From NCBI GenBank assembly GCA_022843585.1, contig JALHNJ010000011.1, positions 62,001 through 126,000 of the forward strand: DNA of 64,000 nucleotides. Direction: 5' to 3'. Source of the DNA: Chitinophagaceae bacterium. GTDB lineage: Bacteria > Bacteroidota > Bacteroidia > Chitinophagales > Chitinophagaceae. The translations under genes were made by a program, and so were the position numbers. The notes below the pieces were generated by a model, which saw nothing but the letters and a program-made list of their open reading frames with translations, did not search any database and was not told where the DNA came from. This document shows, one piece after another, positions 27,801 to 37,923 of this stretch. Every line of letters begins with the position of its first letter. Positions within the stretch are counted from its first letter, which is position 1.

Positions 27801-30299
27801 GCGTACCGGAAAGCCTATCCCTCCGCTAAAATTCTTTACCCCGGTGAAAACGATTTTACACCAGCGAAGAGACAAAGATTATTTCATGCTATTAAAAATA
27901 ATAACTGGGATTGCATCATACTTACACATGACCAGTTTGGCAAAGTTCCGCAGTCACCGGAAATACAAAAACAAATTCTCGAAGCAGAACTGGAAAACGT
28001 GGAACAGGATCTGCAAACACTAAAAGAGCTTGGCGGCAGTATTTCCAAGAAAATGCTGAAAGGACTGGAAATAAGGAAAAACAACCTGAATATTAATTTA
28101 CAAGTCGTTCTTCATAAAATTGAAAGTAAAAAAGATACCGATATTAATTTTAAAGAACTCGGTATTGATCACCTGTTCGTGGATGAATCCCATAAGTTTA
28201 AGAACCTCACCTTTACTACCAGGCACAACCGGGTTGCCGGGCTTGGCAATATGGAAGGAAGCCAGAAGGCACTCAATATGCTCTTCGCTGTTCGGGAACT
28301 GCAATCAAAATTCAATTCAGACCTATGTGTCACTTTCTTATCCGGCACTCCTATATCCAACAGCCTGACTGAAATGTACCTGCTGTTCAAGTATCTCCGT
28401 CCTGAAGAAATGAAAAGGCAACGCATAGAAAACTTTGACGGATGGGCAGCTGTGTTTGCAAAGAAAACCACCGATTTTGAGTTCTCTGTCACCAATGAAA
28501 TTATTGCCAAAGAAAGGTTTCGCCATTTTATCAAAGTACCGGAACTGGCTTTATTCTATAACGAGATCACTGATTACAAAACAGCCAAACATATACGGCT
28601 GGATAAGCCGCAGCTAAGGGAAGAGCTTATCAATATCAAACCAAGCGAAGAGCAACAGGAGTTTATAAAAAACCTGATGGCATTTGCCAAGACAGGTGAT
28701 GCCACGTTAATCGGAAGAAGGCCTCTTACTGAAGACGAAGATAAAGGCCGTATGCTGATCGCTACCAATTATGCTAAAAAGATGGCGGCGGATATGCGGC
28801 TGATTGATCCTTATAAATATGATGACCATCCCAGTAACAAAGTTAGTGTCTGCGCAAAAAAGGCTAGTGAGATTTATGCGGCTACTACTGAACATAAGGG
28901 AACGCAGATCATTTTTTCTGACATCGGCACTCCCAAACCCGATGCTTTCAACCTGTATGATGCACTAAAGGAAAAATTAGTCAGCGAGTATAATATTCCC
29001 GCCCACGAAATTACTTTCATCCATGACTGGACTGATCATAAAAAGCCGGAACTGTTCCGCAAGATGAATAACGGACAAATCAGAATCTTGATTGGCAGTA
29101 CAGATAAAGCCGGAACAGGGCTCAATGTGCAGCAACGGGTGGTAGGCATGCATCACCTGGATATTCCCTGGAAACCCTCCGAACTGGAACAACGTAACGG
29201 ACGGGGTGCAAGACAAGGAAACCAGATTTCTAAAGAATATTATAATAACGAAGTTAAAAATTACATATACGCTGTTGAGCAATCGCTTGATAACTACAAA
29301 TTCAATTTGCTGAAAAATAAACAAACTTTCATCAGCCAGATGAAAAACTGCGAACTAAATGTGCGCAGTATTGACGAAGGAGCAATGGATGAAAAAAGCG
29401 GGATGAATTTTTCTGAATATATCGCTATTCTCTCCGGTGATACCACGTTACTGGAAAAATCGAAATTAGAAAAGAAGGTGGCTGTACTGGAAAGCCTTCG
29501 CTCTGTCCATTTCAAGGAAGTGGCCCGGTCAAGGTTTCGATTAGAAAGACTGGAGGCCGATCATTCGCTGGTAGAGAATCTTCTTTCTCAACTTACAAGA
29601 GATGAAAAACTGTATACTTCCCAACTCACTTACGATAAAGAAGGAAGCAAAGTAAATCCTATTCAATTAAATGGACTTACCAGCATTGACGGCGAACAAA
29701 TCGGTAATTATATCATCAATCTCTATAAAAACTGGAAACCAACAGACATGCATACGACCGATCATAAGATAGGCAACCTCTATGGTTTTGACTGTTATAT
29801 CCGCCAGCAACAGGAAAGTTACCAGGAAAAAGGCGGGTATGTATATCGTATGCAAAACGCATTTTATGTACAGCATAAAGATGGTGGTATTAAATACACC
29901 TTTAACCAGGGTCATCCGACTGCGGATAATCCAAAACTCGCAGCCCGACATTTTATAAATGCGGTAGATCGTGTTTCAAAAATAAAAGACCAGTATTTAA
30001 AAGAATTGCAGGAACTGAATATCAATATGCCGGTACTGCGCAGCCTGATCGAAAAACCTTTTGAGAAAGAGGAAGTACTTAAAGCGATGAAGCAGGATCT
30101 GTCAAGACTTGAAAGAGAGATAACTCTGACAATACAGGAAAACAAATTAAAACAGGAGCAGGAACATAAGGATAAGGAAACACCTGAGTTAGTGGAAGCA
30201 GAAGAACACAAAGAAACGAAGGTGATCAAAATGGAACCGGTCACCAAAAAACAGGAACCGGTTTTACGGGTAAGAAAGAGCCGGGGAATAAAATTATAA
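24804..30299 (+). CDS. Giant N6-adenine methylase-like / SNF2-type helicase fusion protein
   Basis: About 1831 residues from ATG 24804 (an in-frame GTG at 24798 overlaps the previous stop). The N-terminal Rossmann methylase has motif I in [10 protein letters not shown] (about 128) and a motif IV variant SNIPFG (about 195; DPPY/NPPF type). The centre is unassigned. The SNF2/DEAD-like helicase has motif [13 protein letters not shown] (about 958), DESHKFKN (about 1125), LSGTPISNS (about 1178), and the final helicase motifs GTGLNVQQ and [15 protein letters not shown] coiled-coil, charged tail follows. This is the family carried by Bacteroidota ICEs, BREX/DISARM-like in layout. Its role may be protection or modification of the element's DNA. 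Confidence 0.9.
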   Translation: MAYNPLHKLNDNIAAIRIALDGYTPSANELVQLQRFSGFGGIKAILYPAGSKEEWIKQGATKEDLRLYKSVQELHALLKDRFSDAEYKQVIQSLKNSVLTAFYTPPVVPQTLYKVLQEHNIAVKCLYEPSAGAGVFISEAVSAFNELKKITVVEKDILTGKVLQAVCSALPVQSTTHISGFEETPDRENSKFDLVVSNIPFGNFPVHDADFPDLGISGKIHNYFFAKGLDKLSDGGIMAYITTDAFLNSPSNKVAREYLFSNSDFISLAVMPDNLMKDTGNTEAPNHLLIVQKNSAKNSLSDVEQLLLDTTELENKFGKYYLNQYLENHPEIICADEIKAGKNQYGNAHLEVWQKDVNGIAEKLAAIINGGFSARFNRDHYQGIQLNQAIKEGKKLTFLSLPEDKPDNEGVQLALFDTGATENINRAMAYIKAEDHSVVQKQSTRIAAIVKTTERPEHESVVLLTAKAKNSPFYIYKLQSNLKEIIVSGNWMNGSSLATTLLRLSDELKEYRYDFRYDGEKHFESSFGLSHQTEFFTGLKPHYREGTLVVHNGTAGTIHNIDTDHGQAEFKAFSLNGKNSPFYQQYVHVRDLYFILVDKENAAGTENNPLREELNVAYQKFQVQHGLLNQSSNRKYILDDSLGFITLSSLERKEGEQFIKADIFFQPLFKNQETFTTDDPAEALAHCLNERGRVDIDFIAKTTGNTEYETIAALEQHIYLNPSSNEWETADQYLSGNVVVKLHVAKEADVNDKQLQRSFEAITKVQPEKIPFELLDFNMGERWMPIDYYQRFASQLFETDTRVNYLSSVDSFKVIPGHINAKVNEEFAVTPKSGKTMYGYVTMEHALENTAPFFTYEVGSGDNKVRKPDNEATQLAHQKIESIRQKFVEWLNELPDRDKKSIEQLYNDTFNCYVLREYNGHHLSFPGLDRNALGIADLYDSQKNAAWRILQNRGALIDHEVGLGKTLTMVVAAHEMKRFGIVHKPMIIALKANVSQIADAYRKAYPSAKILYPGENDFTPAKRQRLFHAIKNNNWDCIILTHDQFGKVPQSPEIQKQILEAELENVEQDLQTLKELGGSISKKMLKGLEIRKNNLNINLQVVLHKIESKKDTDINFKELGIDHLFVDESHKFKNLTFTTRHNRVAGLGNMEGSQKALNMLFAVRELQSKFNSDLCVTFLSGTPISNSLTEMYLLFKYLRPEEMKRQRIENFDGWAAVFAKKTTDFEFSVTNEIIAKERFRHFIKVPELALFYNEITDYKTAKHIRLDKPQLREELINIKPSEEQQEFIKNLMAFAKTGDATLIGRRPLTEDEDKGRMLIATNYAKKMAADMRLIDPYKYDDHPSNKVSVCAKKASEIYAATTEHKGTQIIFSDIGTPKPDAFNLYDALKEKLVSEYNIPAHEITFIHDWTDHKKPELFRKMNNGQIRILIGSTDKAGTGLNVQQRVVGMHHLDIPWKPSELEQRNGRGARQGNQISKEYYNNEVKNYIYAVEQSLDNYKFNLLKNKQTFISQMKNCELNVRSIDEGAMDEKSGMNFSEYIAILSGDTTLLEKSKLEKKVAVLESLRSVHFKEVARSRFRLERLEADHSLVENLLSQLTRDEKLYTSQLTYDKEGSKVNPIQLNGLTSIDGEQIGNYIINLYKNWKPTDMHTTDHKIGNLYGFDCYIRQQQESYQEKGGYVYRMQNAFYVQHKDGGIKYTFNQGHPTADNPKLAARHFINAVDRVSKIKDQYLKELQELNINMPVLRSLIEKPFEKEEVLKAMKQDLSRLEREITLTIQENKLKQEQEHKDKETPELVEAEEHKETKVIKMEPVTKKQEPVLRVRKSRGIKL

Positions 30300-30310
30300 A
30301 TAGGGAAGTT

Positions 30311-30637
30311 ATGGCAACAAGTGTATATACAATCAATAAGGGAATCAATAAGCCCATAGAATTTAAGGGACTCAAAGCTCAATACATCTGGTGGCTGGGT
30401 GGCGGATTGTTAGCACTACTTATCATTTTTGCCATACTCTATATCTGTGGTGTCAACACTTTTATTTGCCTTGCAATAATTGTTGGCAGTGCCACCGTCT
30501 TATTCATGCATGTCTACAAACTAAGCAGAAAATATGGTGAACACGGCATGATGAAAAGTTTGGCGAAACGAAGTATTCCAACTGTCGTAAAAAGTTATTC
30601 AAGAAAAGTATTTACCGGCTTATGCAAAAAGAATTAA
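30311..30637 (+). CDS. traF: TraF (DUF4133), conjugation membrane protein
   Basis: 108 residues. YTINKGINKPIEFKGLKAQY and two adjacent membrane spans (WWLGGGLLALLIIFAILYI, FICLAIIVGSATVLF), then a basic cytosolic end, match DUF4133 (TraF of CTnDOT-like elements, VirB3-like). It overlaps the start of traG by 16 bases, as usual for this pair. Confidence 0.93.
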   Translation: MATSVYTINKGINKPIEFKGLKAQYIWWLGGGLLALLIIFAILYICGVNTFICLAIIVGSATVLFMHVYKLSRKYGEHGMMKSLAKRSIPTVVKSYSRKVFTGLCKKN

Positions 30638-33087
30638 AAGATATATTACCCATTTTCGGTGTAGAGCATGATTGCATCCTTTCCAAGCAGGGTGATTTAA
30701 CTATTGCCTATGAAGTCACACTGCCCGAACTATTTACCTTATCCGATCAGGAATATGAAGCCCTGCACCAGGCACTCATTAAAGCTATCAAGATATTACC
30801 CCGTCATACCATTTTTCATAAACAGGACTGGTTCACAGAAAATAAATATGCTGCAGATTTTACCAAAGACGATAAAAGCTTTTTATCAAGAAGCAGTGAA
30901 CGGTTCTTTAATGAACGTCCCTACCTGGAACATCAGTGCTATATTATGCTGACAAAGAAACCAGCCGGAAGAAAATTAGGGAGTTCTCTTTTTTCAAATC
31001 TATTGCGTCGTTCCATTGTTCCTGATGAAACATTAAAGCCACAACTATTACAGGACTTTTTGGATTCTTCCGGGCAATTTGAAAGAATACTAAAAGATAG
31101 TGGTTTTCTCCAATTGAAAAGACTGACCAATGATGAACTAACCGGAAATGGTCAGTACTGCGGGTTGGTTGAACGCTATATGAATCTTCAGCCCAATGAA
31201 CATTCATTTCTTTTACATGACATCAGTTTTAACGATGGTATACAGGTTGGCAATAATCATTGCCAGTTATTTACGCTGTCAGATGCAGCTGATCTGCCAG
31301 CCTACTGTGGCTCAAGAATTAATTACGATAAATATTCTACTGATAAAACAAAATTCAGTATCGGCTTTGCTTCACCGCTTGGACAACTGCTTCCCTGTAA
31401 CCATATTTTCAACCAATACATTTTTATCGACGATCAGCAGAAGGCTATACAAAAACTGGAAAGTAAGAGACTGCGTTTACAATCACTGAGTGCCTATTCC
31501 AGAGAGAATACCATCAGCCGTGATGCCACCAATGAATTTTTAAACGAAGCAATTGCGCAGCAACGCCTGCCCGTGAAAGCACACTTCAATGTACTGGTAT
31601 GGACAGATAATAAAGATGTGTTAAAGGAAACAAGAAATATGGTATCGTCAGCCCTGTCCCAGATGGATGCGGTTCCGAAGCAGGAGTTGTCCGGTGCTCC
31701 GCAGATATTCTGGGCGGGGATACCGGGTAATGAAGCAGACTTTCCTATGAACGATAGTTTTGACACATTTGCCGAACAGGCTTGTTGCTTTTTGAATTTA
31801 GAAACTAATTACCACTCTTCCATATCGCCGGTCGGTATACGGTTGGGAGATCGCCTTTCCGGTAAACCGGTTCATGTGGATATATCAGATGAACCAATGC
31901 AGAAAGGCATCGTCACCAACCGCAATAAATTCATCCTTGGTCCTTCGGGTAGTGGTAAATCATTTTTTACCAATCACATGGTGCGTTCGTATTACGAACA
32001 GGGAACACATATTGTTTTAGTTGATGTGGGCCATAGTTATAAAGGGCTTTGCCAGATGGTCAATGGATATTATTTCACCTATGATGAAAAGAATCCCATC
32101 CGCTTTAACCCCTTTTACATTGGCCTGGGTGATGTACTGGATACCGAAAAGAAAGAAAGTATCAAGACCTTGCTACTTGCCCTCTGGAAAAAAGACAATG
32201 AAACTTTTAACCGGTCTGAGTATGTGGCTTTATCCAATGCCCTGCAACTCTATTATGAAAAGCTGGAAAATGATCCTTCACTGTTTGCCTGTTTTGATAC
32301 GTTCTACGAGTTTCTGCAACAGGATTTTGTTAAGGTGTTATTAGGCGATAAGGTAAAGGAAAAAGATTTTGATGTGTCAAACTTTCTGTATGTGCTGCGG
32401 CCTTATTACAAGGGTGGCGAGTTTGATTACCTGTTAAATGCCACCAAAGATTTAGAGATGCTACAGGAAAGATTTATTGTTTTTGAACTCGACAATATTA
32501 AAGATCACCCGATTTTATTTCCTGTAGTTACTATTATCATCATGGAAGTATTTATTTCCAAGATGCGTAAGCTGAAAGGAATCCGCAAAATGATTTTAAT
32601 CGAAGAAGCCTGGAAGGCAATTGCCAAGGAAGGAATGGCCGAATACATAAAATATTTATTCAAGACAGTACGGAAGTTTTTTGGTGAAGCAATCGTGGTA
32701 ACACAGGAGGTGGAAGATATTATTTCATCTCCTGTTGTTAAACAGGCTATCATTAATAACAGCGATTGTAAAATTCTTCTTGACCAAAGTAAATATCAGA
32801 ACAAGTTTGATCAAATACAGGAATTGCTTGGTCTTACGGAAAAGGAAAAGGCTCTCGTACTATCCATCAACAAAGCAAACGATTCTACAAAAAAATATAA
32901 AGAAGTTTTTATTTCTCTTGGTGGTATGTTATCGAAAGTGTACCGGACGGAAGTTTCGCTGGAAGAGTACCTGGCTTATACAACTGAGGAAACAGAAAAA
33001 GTAAAGTTGATGCAGTACGCTGCGTCCTTTGATGGCGATATGCAGAAAGCGATTGCTGCGATGGCTAATGAAATGCAAAACAAGTAA
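30622..33087 (+). CDS. traG: TraG-family conjugation ATPase (VirB4-like)
   Basis: 821 residues. The N-terminal domain (about 1-400) is typical of Bacteroidota TraG. The P-loop ATPase domain has Walker A LGPSGSGKSFF (about 438) and Walker B KMILIEEAWKAI (about 655), followed by VVTQEVEDI and the C-terminal LLGLTEKEKALVLSIN. It powers assembly of the mating channel at the inner membrane. It follows traF directly. No separate VirD4-type coupling ATPase is visible in this operon. Confidence 0.94.
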   Translation: MQKELKDILPIFGVEHDCILSKQGDLTIAYEVTLPELFTLSDQEYEALHQALIKAIKILPRHTIFHKQDWFTENKYAADFTKDDKSFLSRSSERFFNERPYLEHQCYIMLTKKPAGRKLGSSLFSNLLRRSIVPDETLKPQLLQDFLDSSGQFERILKDSGFLQLKRLTNDELTGNGQYCGLVERYMNLQPNEHSFLLHDISFNDGIQVGNNHCQLFTLSDAADLPAYCGSRINYDKYSTDKTKFSIGFASPLGQLLPCNHIFNQYIFIDDQQKAIQKLESKRLRLQSLSAYSRENTISRDATNEFLNEAIAQQRLPVKAHFNVLVWTDNKDVLKETRNMVSSALSQMDAVPKQELSGAPQIFWAGIPGNEADFPMNDSFDTFAEQACCFLNLETNYHSSISPVGIRLGDRLSGKPVHVDISDEPMQKGIVTNRNKFILGPSGSGKSFFTNHMVRSYYEQGTHIVLVDVGHSYKGLCQMVNGYYFTYDEKNPIRFNPFYIGLGDVLDTEKKESIKTLLLALWKKDNETFNRSEYVALSNALQLYYEKLENDPSLFACFDTFYEFLQQDFVKVLLGDKVKEKDFDVSNFLYVLRPYYKGGEFDYLLNATKDLEMLQERFIVFELDNIKDHPILFPVVTIIIMEVFISKMRKLKGIRKMILIEEAWKAIAKEGMAEYIKYLFKTVRKFFGEAIVVTQEVEDIISSPVVKQAIINNSDCKILLDQSKYQNKFDQIQELLGLTEKEKALVLSINKANDSTKKYKEVFISLGGMLSKVYRTEVSLEEYLAYTTEETEKVKLMQYAASFDGDMQKAIAAMANEMQNK

Positions 33088-33116
33088 AAGTATTTTTAAA
33101 CAATAAAACAACAATT

Positions 33117-33839
33117 ATGAAAACAACCGTGATGAGTGCTTTGTGTGCGATTATTTTATTCGTGGCCTGCAATAAAAAGGAGCCGCAGGCTACTGAGAAA
33201 AATGTAAGTGCTGCTAAAACTGCATTACCTGTAGAATGTAGCAAAGAAATTATTGCTGTTAAACCTGTGAAAGTTGGCGAAACAGGTATCCTGTTACCGG
33301 CAGGAACTAAAATTTGCCTGGCTAAAGATAATTCGGAAATACGGGTTGAATTACCTGCCGACTATTCATTTGCTATGGATGGCGTTGCTTCCCGTCCCCT
33401 TCCCATTGGATATGCTACTTACCATTGTATTTGCAGTGGCGGCGGTGCCTGCCAGGTTACCTTCATCGACGAATTAGGATTTGGCTGTATGCATAGCAAC
33501 TGTTCTGGTGGCTGTACGGGAACCTTTACCTACAAGGGCTACGAGGTAAACAGGGTTATCAATTTAGGAGAAGGGAAAGAAACGTTTTTTGCCGACCCCG
33601 GCATACAAAATGAAATAGCCAGTCAATATGCTGCTACTACAGATAAGTATGTCCGGCAAAGTATTTACGGGGTTAGTTATTTCTTCCAGCTTCCAGGTAA
33701 AGCCAGCTGCGACTGCGAAGGCACCAAGGCCTGCACGTTAAAGACACTCGGAATAGCTATGGAGAAAACTGCCGGACAGTCCTTCAAAATATATTATTGC
33801 GATGGCCCCTGCAATGGATGCGAGTTAACGGTTAACTGA
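33117..33839 (+). CDS. Cysteine-rich lipoprotein of unknown function
   Basis: 240 residues with a lipoprotein signal (SALCAIILFVACNKKE). The mature protein has many cysteines in short clusters (YHCICSGGGACQVTF, GCMHSNCSGGCTGTF, CDCEGTKACTL, CDGPCNGCE), suggesting several disulfides or a metal site. It sits in the tra operon between traG and a second small lipoprotein, overlapping that one by one base. Not recognised as a named family. Confidence 0.78.
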   Translation: MKTTVMSALCAIILFVACNKKEPQATEKNVSAAKTALPVECSKEIIAVKPVKVGETGILLPAGTKICLAKDNSEIRVELPADYSFAMDGVASRPLPIGYATYHCICSGGGACQVTFIDELGFGCMHSNCSGGCTGTFTYKGYEVNRVINLGEGKETFFADPGIQNEIASQYAATTDKYVRQSIYGVSYFFQLPGKASCDCEGTKACTLKTLGIAMEKTAGQSFKIYYCDGPCNGCELTVN

Positions 33840-34207
33840 TGAAGTGGCTTTTCATTATACATCTCTGTTTGGTTGCGGCAATATACGGTTGCCGGGATGC
33901 GAAACCTGTGATGATCCAGGAATTTATTCCCGGCACCTATATCCGATTCTCTTCACACGAATTCGGAAAAGAGTATGATACGCTTGCTATCACACTGCTG
34001 AATGCAACTGCCAATGAATATAATATTACCCGGAGATGGAGATATGAAAGGACGGATTTACCATCTAACTACCAGTTGATCATTACCGCAGGAATCTATT
34101 ACCCGAAGGATAACATTTTAGAGGATATGGAATCCGGCGATTTGCTAACATTCGATCCCAATCAAAACTGCTTATTCATAGGAACTCTTAAATATCAAAA
34201 GCTATGA
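33839..34207 (+). CDS. Small lipoprotein of unknown function
   Basis: 122 residues with a lipoprotein signal ending in YGCRDAK (Cys18). The mature part resembles a small beta-rich domain (FIPGTYIRFSSHEFGKEYDT, then NITRRWRYER). Overlaps the previous and next genes by 1 and 4 bases, so tightly coupled in the operon. It may have the role of an immunity/entry-exclusion or channel lipoprotein; no direct evidence. Confidence 0.78.
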   Translation: MKWLFIIHLCLVAAIYGCRDAKPVMIQEFIPGTYIRFSSHEFGKEYDTLAITLLNATANEYNITRRWRYERTDLPSNYQLIITAGIYYPKDNILEDMESGDLLTFDPNQNCLFIGTLKYQKL

Positions 34208-34860
34208 AAAAGATAATTGTTGTACTTGCCTTATTGATAAGTGTGAATAGTAATGCACAAATTCCCATTCTTGAAATCATTAAGGCAGGTATTAAAAAGG
34301 TAATTGTAGCGGTTGACTTAAAGATTCAACGCTTACAGAATAAAACGGTCTGGTTACAAAATGCACAGAAGACATTAGAGAATGCGATGTCAAAAGCGAA
34401 ACTGACGGAGATAAGTGACTGGGTGGAAAAACAGCGAAAGTTGTACGATGACTATTTTAAAGAACTGTGGAAAATAAAATCTGCACTTGCTTACTATCAC
34501 CGTGTCAGAGATATTATCGAAAACCAGGTGGCGATGGTGAATGAATATAAATCTGCTTGGGCGGTCTTTCGCCAGGATAAAAACTTTACAACAGAAGAAC
34601 TTGAATACATGTTTACGGTTTATACCGGTATGATGGATGAAAGTTTAAAATCGCTTGACCAGTTGTTCCTCGTGGTCAATGCATTCGCCACACAGATGAG
34701 CGATGCAAAGAGGCTTGAAATTATTAATACTGCTGCCGACAATATCGAACAGGGTTTTATGGATCTGAAGGATTTCAATAACCAGAATAAAACCCTTTCT
34801 ATCCAGCGTTCGGTGGAGAAAGGTGAAATTGATTACGTGAAAAAACTATATGGGCTATGA
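34204..34860 (+). CDS. TraI-like periplasmic helical protein (DUF4141-like)
   Basis: 218 residues with a signal peptide (MKKIIVVLALLISVNSNAQ) and an all-helical, coiled-coil-like mature part (LKIQRLQNKTVWLQNAQKTL and onward). The size, position before traJ and composition fit TraI of Bacteroidota conjugative elements (VirB5-like). The next two genes encode proteins of the same length and style, overlapping by 4 bases each. Confidence 0.8.
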   Translation: MKKIIVVLALLISVNSNAQIPILEIIKAGIKKVIVAVDLKIQRLQNKTVWLQNAQKTLENAMSKAKLTEISDWVEKQRKLYDDYFKELWKIKSALAYYHRVRDIIENQVAMVNEYKSAWAVFRQDKNFTTEELEYMFTVYTGMMDESLKSLDQLFLVVNAFATQMSDAKRLEIINTAADNIEQGFMDLKDFNNQNKTLSIQRSVEKGEIDYVKKLYGL

Positions 34861-35492
34861 AAATATTATTATTCATGTTACTGCTATTTAGTAAAAGTGT
34901 TGTTGGTCAGAACAGCGAAGAATGGCTGAACCAAAAGAAGACACAGGAAAAATACCTGAAGCAACAGATTGCTGCCTTGCAGGTATATATCGGCTATGCC
35001 AAAACCGGCTATAAGATCGTCAACAAAGGTCTAACGACGGTACAAAACATTAAAAAAGGCGATTTCAGATTACACCGTGATTTTATTTCATCGTTTAAGA
35101 ATGTCAATCCAAAGGTGAAAGGTTATTCAAAGGTGGCTGATATCATTGCCTACCAACTGCGAATTATCAAGCAGACAAAAGAAATGCTGAAAGGTGCACG
35201 GGAAGCCGGGCAGTTTACTTCGAATGAAATGGATTTTTGCTCAATGGTAATTGACAACTTGCTCGAATCATCACTGGATAATATTGAAGAACTGATAACC
35301 ATTATTACCAGTGGTGAATTATCTATGAAAGATGATGAACGGATCAAACGGATTGATGTGCTGTATGCAGACATGCAGGACAAGTATTCATTTGTCTCTT
35401 CTTTCAGTGAAGAAATGGGACTTCTGACCGTTCAGCGAATGAGGGAATTACATGATGTAGATATTTCTAAAAAGTTAAACGGATTACAATGA
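34857..35492 (+). CDS. Conjugation-associated helical periplasmic protein (TerB-like label), copy 1
   Basis: 211 residues with a short signal peptide (ILLFMLLLFSKSVVGQ). The mature helices include KGDFRLHRDFISSFKNVNP, YSKVADIIAYQLRIIKQTKE and LSMKDDERIKRIDVLYADMQ, shared residue by residue in large part with the next gene product. Such proteins are often labelled TerB-like in Bacteroidota, but no tellurite role is implied. It starts 4 bases inside the previous gene and ends 4 bases into the next. Confidence 0.8.
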   Translation: MKILLFMLLLFSKSVVGQNSEEWLNQKKTQEKYLKQQIAALQVYIGYAKTGYKIVNKGLTTVQNIKKGDFRLHRDFISSFKNVNPKVKGYSKVADIIAYQLRIIKQTKEMLKGAREAGQFTSNEMDFCSMVIDNLLESSLDNIEELITIITSGELSMKDDERIKRIDVLYADMQDKYSFVSSFSEEMGLLTVQRMRELHDVDISKKLNGLQ

Positions 35493-36109
35493 AAAAGCAC
35501 CTGATAATTATATTGCTACTATTCAGCAATGCTTGTTTTTCCCAAACTGATGAGGCAAAACAGTTACTGCTGAATGTTGAAAAACTTACGCAATTCAAAA
35601 CCATTCTGAAAAATATGAAGGATGGCTACCAGCTATTACATAAGGGCTATACGGCCATTAAAGATATTTCAGAAGGAAATTTTAGTTTGCATAAAACATT
35701 TTTAGATGGACTCATGGAAGTAAGCCCGGTCGTAAGGAAATATAAGCGGGTGGCAGATATTATCAACTATCAGCTAAGGATCGTTAAGGAATACAAATCC
35801 GCATTCCGTCAATTCAAAGAAAATAAGCGGTTTACGGTAACTGAAATAGAATACCTCGGAAAGGTGTACGCCAACCTGTTTGATCAGAGTGTTAAGAATA
35901 TTGATGATCTCGCAATGATCATAACTCCTGGCAAATTAAGGATGAGTGATGATGAGCGGCTGCAAGCCATTGATAAATTATATGAAGAGATCGTGGATCA
36001 GTATTCGTTTCTAAATGAGTTCAACAACAGTGCGGCAATACTTGCTGTGCAACGGGAGAAAGATCAAATGGATATTGACCTGATGAGAAAGGTGCATGGG
36101 TTGAAGTAA
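35489..36109 (+). CDS. Conjugation-associated helical periplasmic protein (TerB-like label), copy 2
   Basis: 206 residues, a paralogue of the preceding protein: signal peptide IIILLLFSNACFSQ, then EGNFSLHKTFLDGLMEVSP, YKRVADIINYQLRIVKEYKS and LRMSDDERLQAIDKLYEEIV. Together with the TraI-like gene it forms a three-gene tandem of helical periplasmic proteins leading into traJ. Possible channel-associated components working as a hetero-oligomer (inference). Confidence 0.8.
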   Translation: MKKHLIIILLLFSNACFSQTDEAKQLLLNVEKLTQFKTILKNMKDGYQLLHKGYTAIKDISEGNFSLHKTFLDGLMEVSPVVRKYKRVADIINYQLRIVKEYKSAFRQFKENKRFTVTEIEYLGKVYANLFDQSVKNIDDLAMIITPGKLRMSDDERLQAIDKLYEEIVDQYSFLNEFNNSAAILAVQREKDQMDIDLMRKVHGLK

Positions 36110-36138
36110 GTAGATTGTTGACTATAAAATTGTGATGT

Positions 36139-37299
36139 ATGAAAATGTGTGTAAGGATATTTTTAATAGGAATAGTTTGCCTGCTCATGCCCGGAGTTGC
36201 AGATGCCCAAATTGTTAACCGCATCCGAAGCTTGCATGAGGTTTTGGAAACATTATACGATGACATGATGCCACTCTGCAGCCGTTTGATCGGTGTGGGT
36301 CGTGGTATCGCCGGTTTTGCTGCTACCTGGTATATTGCTGCTAAAGTATGGGGACATATTGCCAGAGCCGAAGCGATAGATTTTTACCCGCTGTTCCGTC
36401 CCTTTGTACTCGGCTTTGCTATAATAATTTTCCCATCGGTTATCCAGCTTATCAATCAACTGATGAAGCCTACTGTTACCGGTACGGCGCAAATGGTGAA
36501 AGATTCTGATGCGGCAGTGGCGCAGTTGCTAAAGATGAAAGAAGATGCGATCAAAACCACCGCTTACTGGCAGATGTATGTTGGTGAAGATGGTAATGGA
36601 GACCGCAAGAAATGGTATAAGTATAATTATGGTGACAAAAGAGAGGGATGGCTAAAAAGTATTGGTCATGATATACGTTTTGCTTTTGCGAAGTTTGGTT
36701 ACAATCTCCGAAACTCGATCAAGCAATGGATGTCGGAAGTATTGAAGGTGTTATTTGAAGCGGCGGCATTATGTATTGATACGATCCGAACGTTCTATTT
36801 AATTGTTCTTGCTATACTTGGGCCATTAGTATTTGGCATTGCCGTCTTTGATGGTTTTCAGCACACTCTCACCGTATGGATTGCCCGCTACCTGAATATT
36901 TTTTTATGGCTTCCGGTCGCCAACATCTTTGGTGGCATAATGGGAAAGATACAGGAGAATATGCTAAAAGAAGACCTGCACCAGATCGCTACCAATGGCG
37001 ATACTTTTTTCTCTACTACTGATACAGCCTATCTGATTTTCATGGTGATCGGCATCATCGGCTATTTCACAGTACCGAGTGTTGCCAATTATATTATTAA
37101 TGCGGGTGGTGGTAATGCATTACTGCAAAAGGTTACAAATATCACAAGCATGTCTGTCCGCAATACAACCAGCGGATCAGTATCTATGACTAGGGATGCC
37201 CTGGGTGGTGCTTATAATAAGGTAACCAACAGCATGGCGGATGCTTCGGCTTCGGGAGGTTACTTTAAAGATAAAATTGAGGGAAAGAAAAATAGTTAA
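36139..37299 (+). CDS. traJ: TraJ, multi-pass conjugation protein (VirB6/TrbL-like)
   Basis: 386 residues with a signal/first span (FLIGIVCLLMPGVADAQ), then GVGRGIAGFAATWYIAAKVW and at least four more spans (FVLGFAIIIFPSV, FYLIVLAILGPLVFGIAVF, YLIFMVIGIIGYFTVPSVA). It ends in a Gly/Ser/Thr-rich cytosolic tail. This is the diagnostic plan of TraJ in Bacteroidota ICEs. It probably forms the inner-membrane channel. Confidence 0.92.
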   Translation: MKMCVRIFLIGIVCLLMPGVADAQIVNRIRSLHEVLETLYDDMMPLCSRLIGVGRGIAGFAATWYIAAKVWGHIARAEAIDFYPLFRPFVLGFAIIIFPSVIQLINQLMKPTVTGTAQMVKDSDAAVAQLLKMKEDAIKTTAYWQMYVGEDGNGDRKKWYKYNYGDKREGWLKSIGHDIRFAFAKFGYNLRNSIKQWMSEVLKVLFEAAALCIDTIRTFYLIVLAILGPLVFGIAVFDGFQHTLTVWIARYLNIFLWLPVANIFGGIMGKIQENMLKEDLHQIATNGDTFFSTTDTAYLIFMVIGIIGYFTVPSVANYIINAGGGNALLQKVTNITSMSVRNTTSGSVSMTRDALGGAYNKVTNSMADASASGGYFKDKIEGKKNS

Positions 37300-37302
37300 C
37301 GC

Positions 37303-37923
37303 ATGTTTCAGAAAATGAAAAATATTGATACCGCTTTCAAACAAGTAAGATTATTTTCTTTGGCTGTGATAATCGTATGCCTCACCCTGACATTATTTAT
37401 TTCCTATAAAAGTTACCAGTTAGCAACCAGGTCCCAGCAAAAGATTTTCATATTAGCCAATGGTAAAGCCCTGGAAGCATACTCCGCTGACCGGAAAGAT
37501 AATGTACCGGTGGAAGCCCGTGATCATGTAAAAATGTTTCATCACTATTTCTTTACAATGGACCCGGATGATAAAGTGATTCAATCCAATATCACTAAGG
37601 CACTCTACCTCGCTGACGGTACGGCGAAACAGCAATATGACAACCTGAAAGAGAACGGATATTATACCAATTTAATCTCTGGCAATATCAGCCAGGAAAT
37701 GCAGTCAGACAGTATTATTATTAATACCAATGATTATCCCTATTATTTCCGCTACAAAGGACAGCAGAAAATCATACGACCTACTACTATTGTTACCCGA
37801 AGCTTAGTTACTGAAGGGTACTTACGGAATGTTTCCCGTTCTGATAATAATGCACACGGGTTTTTAATTGAACGATGGAAGACTCTGGAGAATAAAGATT
37901 TAAAAATTGAAAACCGGCAATAA
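37303..37923 (+). CDS. traK: TraK, conjugation protein (VirB8-like)
   Basis: 206 residues. KNIDTAFKQVRLFSLAVIIV at the N-terminus and one span (about 17-35), then a periplasmic NTF2-like domain (VKMFHHYFFTMDPDDKVI, then LVTEGYLRNVSRSDNNAHGF and LIERW near the end), characteristic of TraK. The in-frame ATG at 37315 (MKNIDTAF) is an equally likely start. It overlaps the next gene by one base. Confidence 0.92.
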   Translation: MFQKMKNIDTAFKQVRLFSLAVIIVCLTLTLFISYKSYQLATRSQQKIFILANGKALEAYSADRKDNVPVEARDHVKMFHHYFFTMDPDDKVIQSNITKALYLADGTAKQQYDNLKENGYYTNLISGNISQEMQSDSIIINTNDYPYYFRYKGQQKIIRPTTIVTRSLVTEGYLRNVSRSDNNAHGFLIERWKTLENKDLKIENRQ

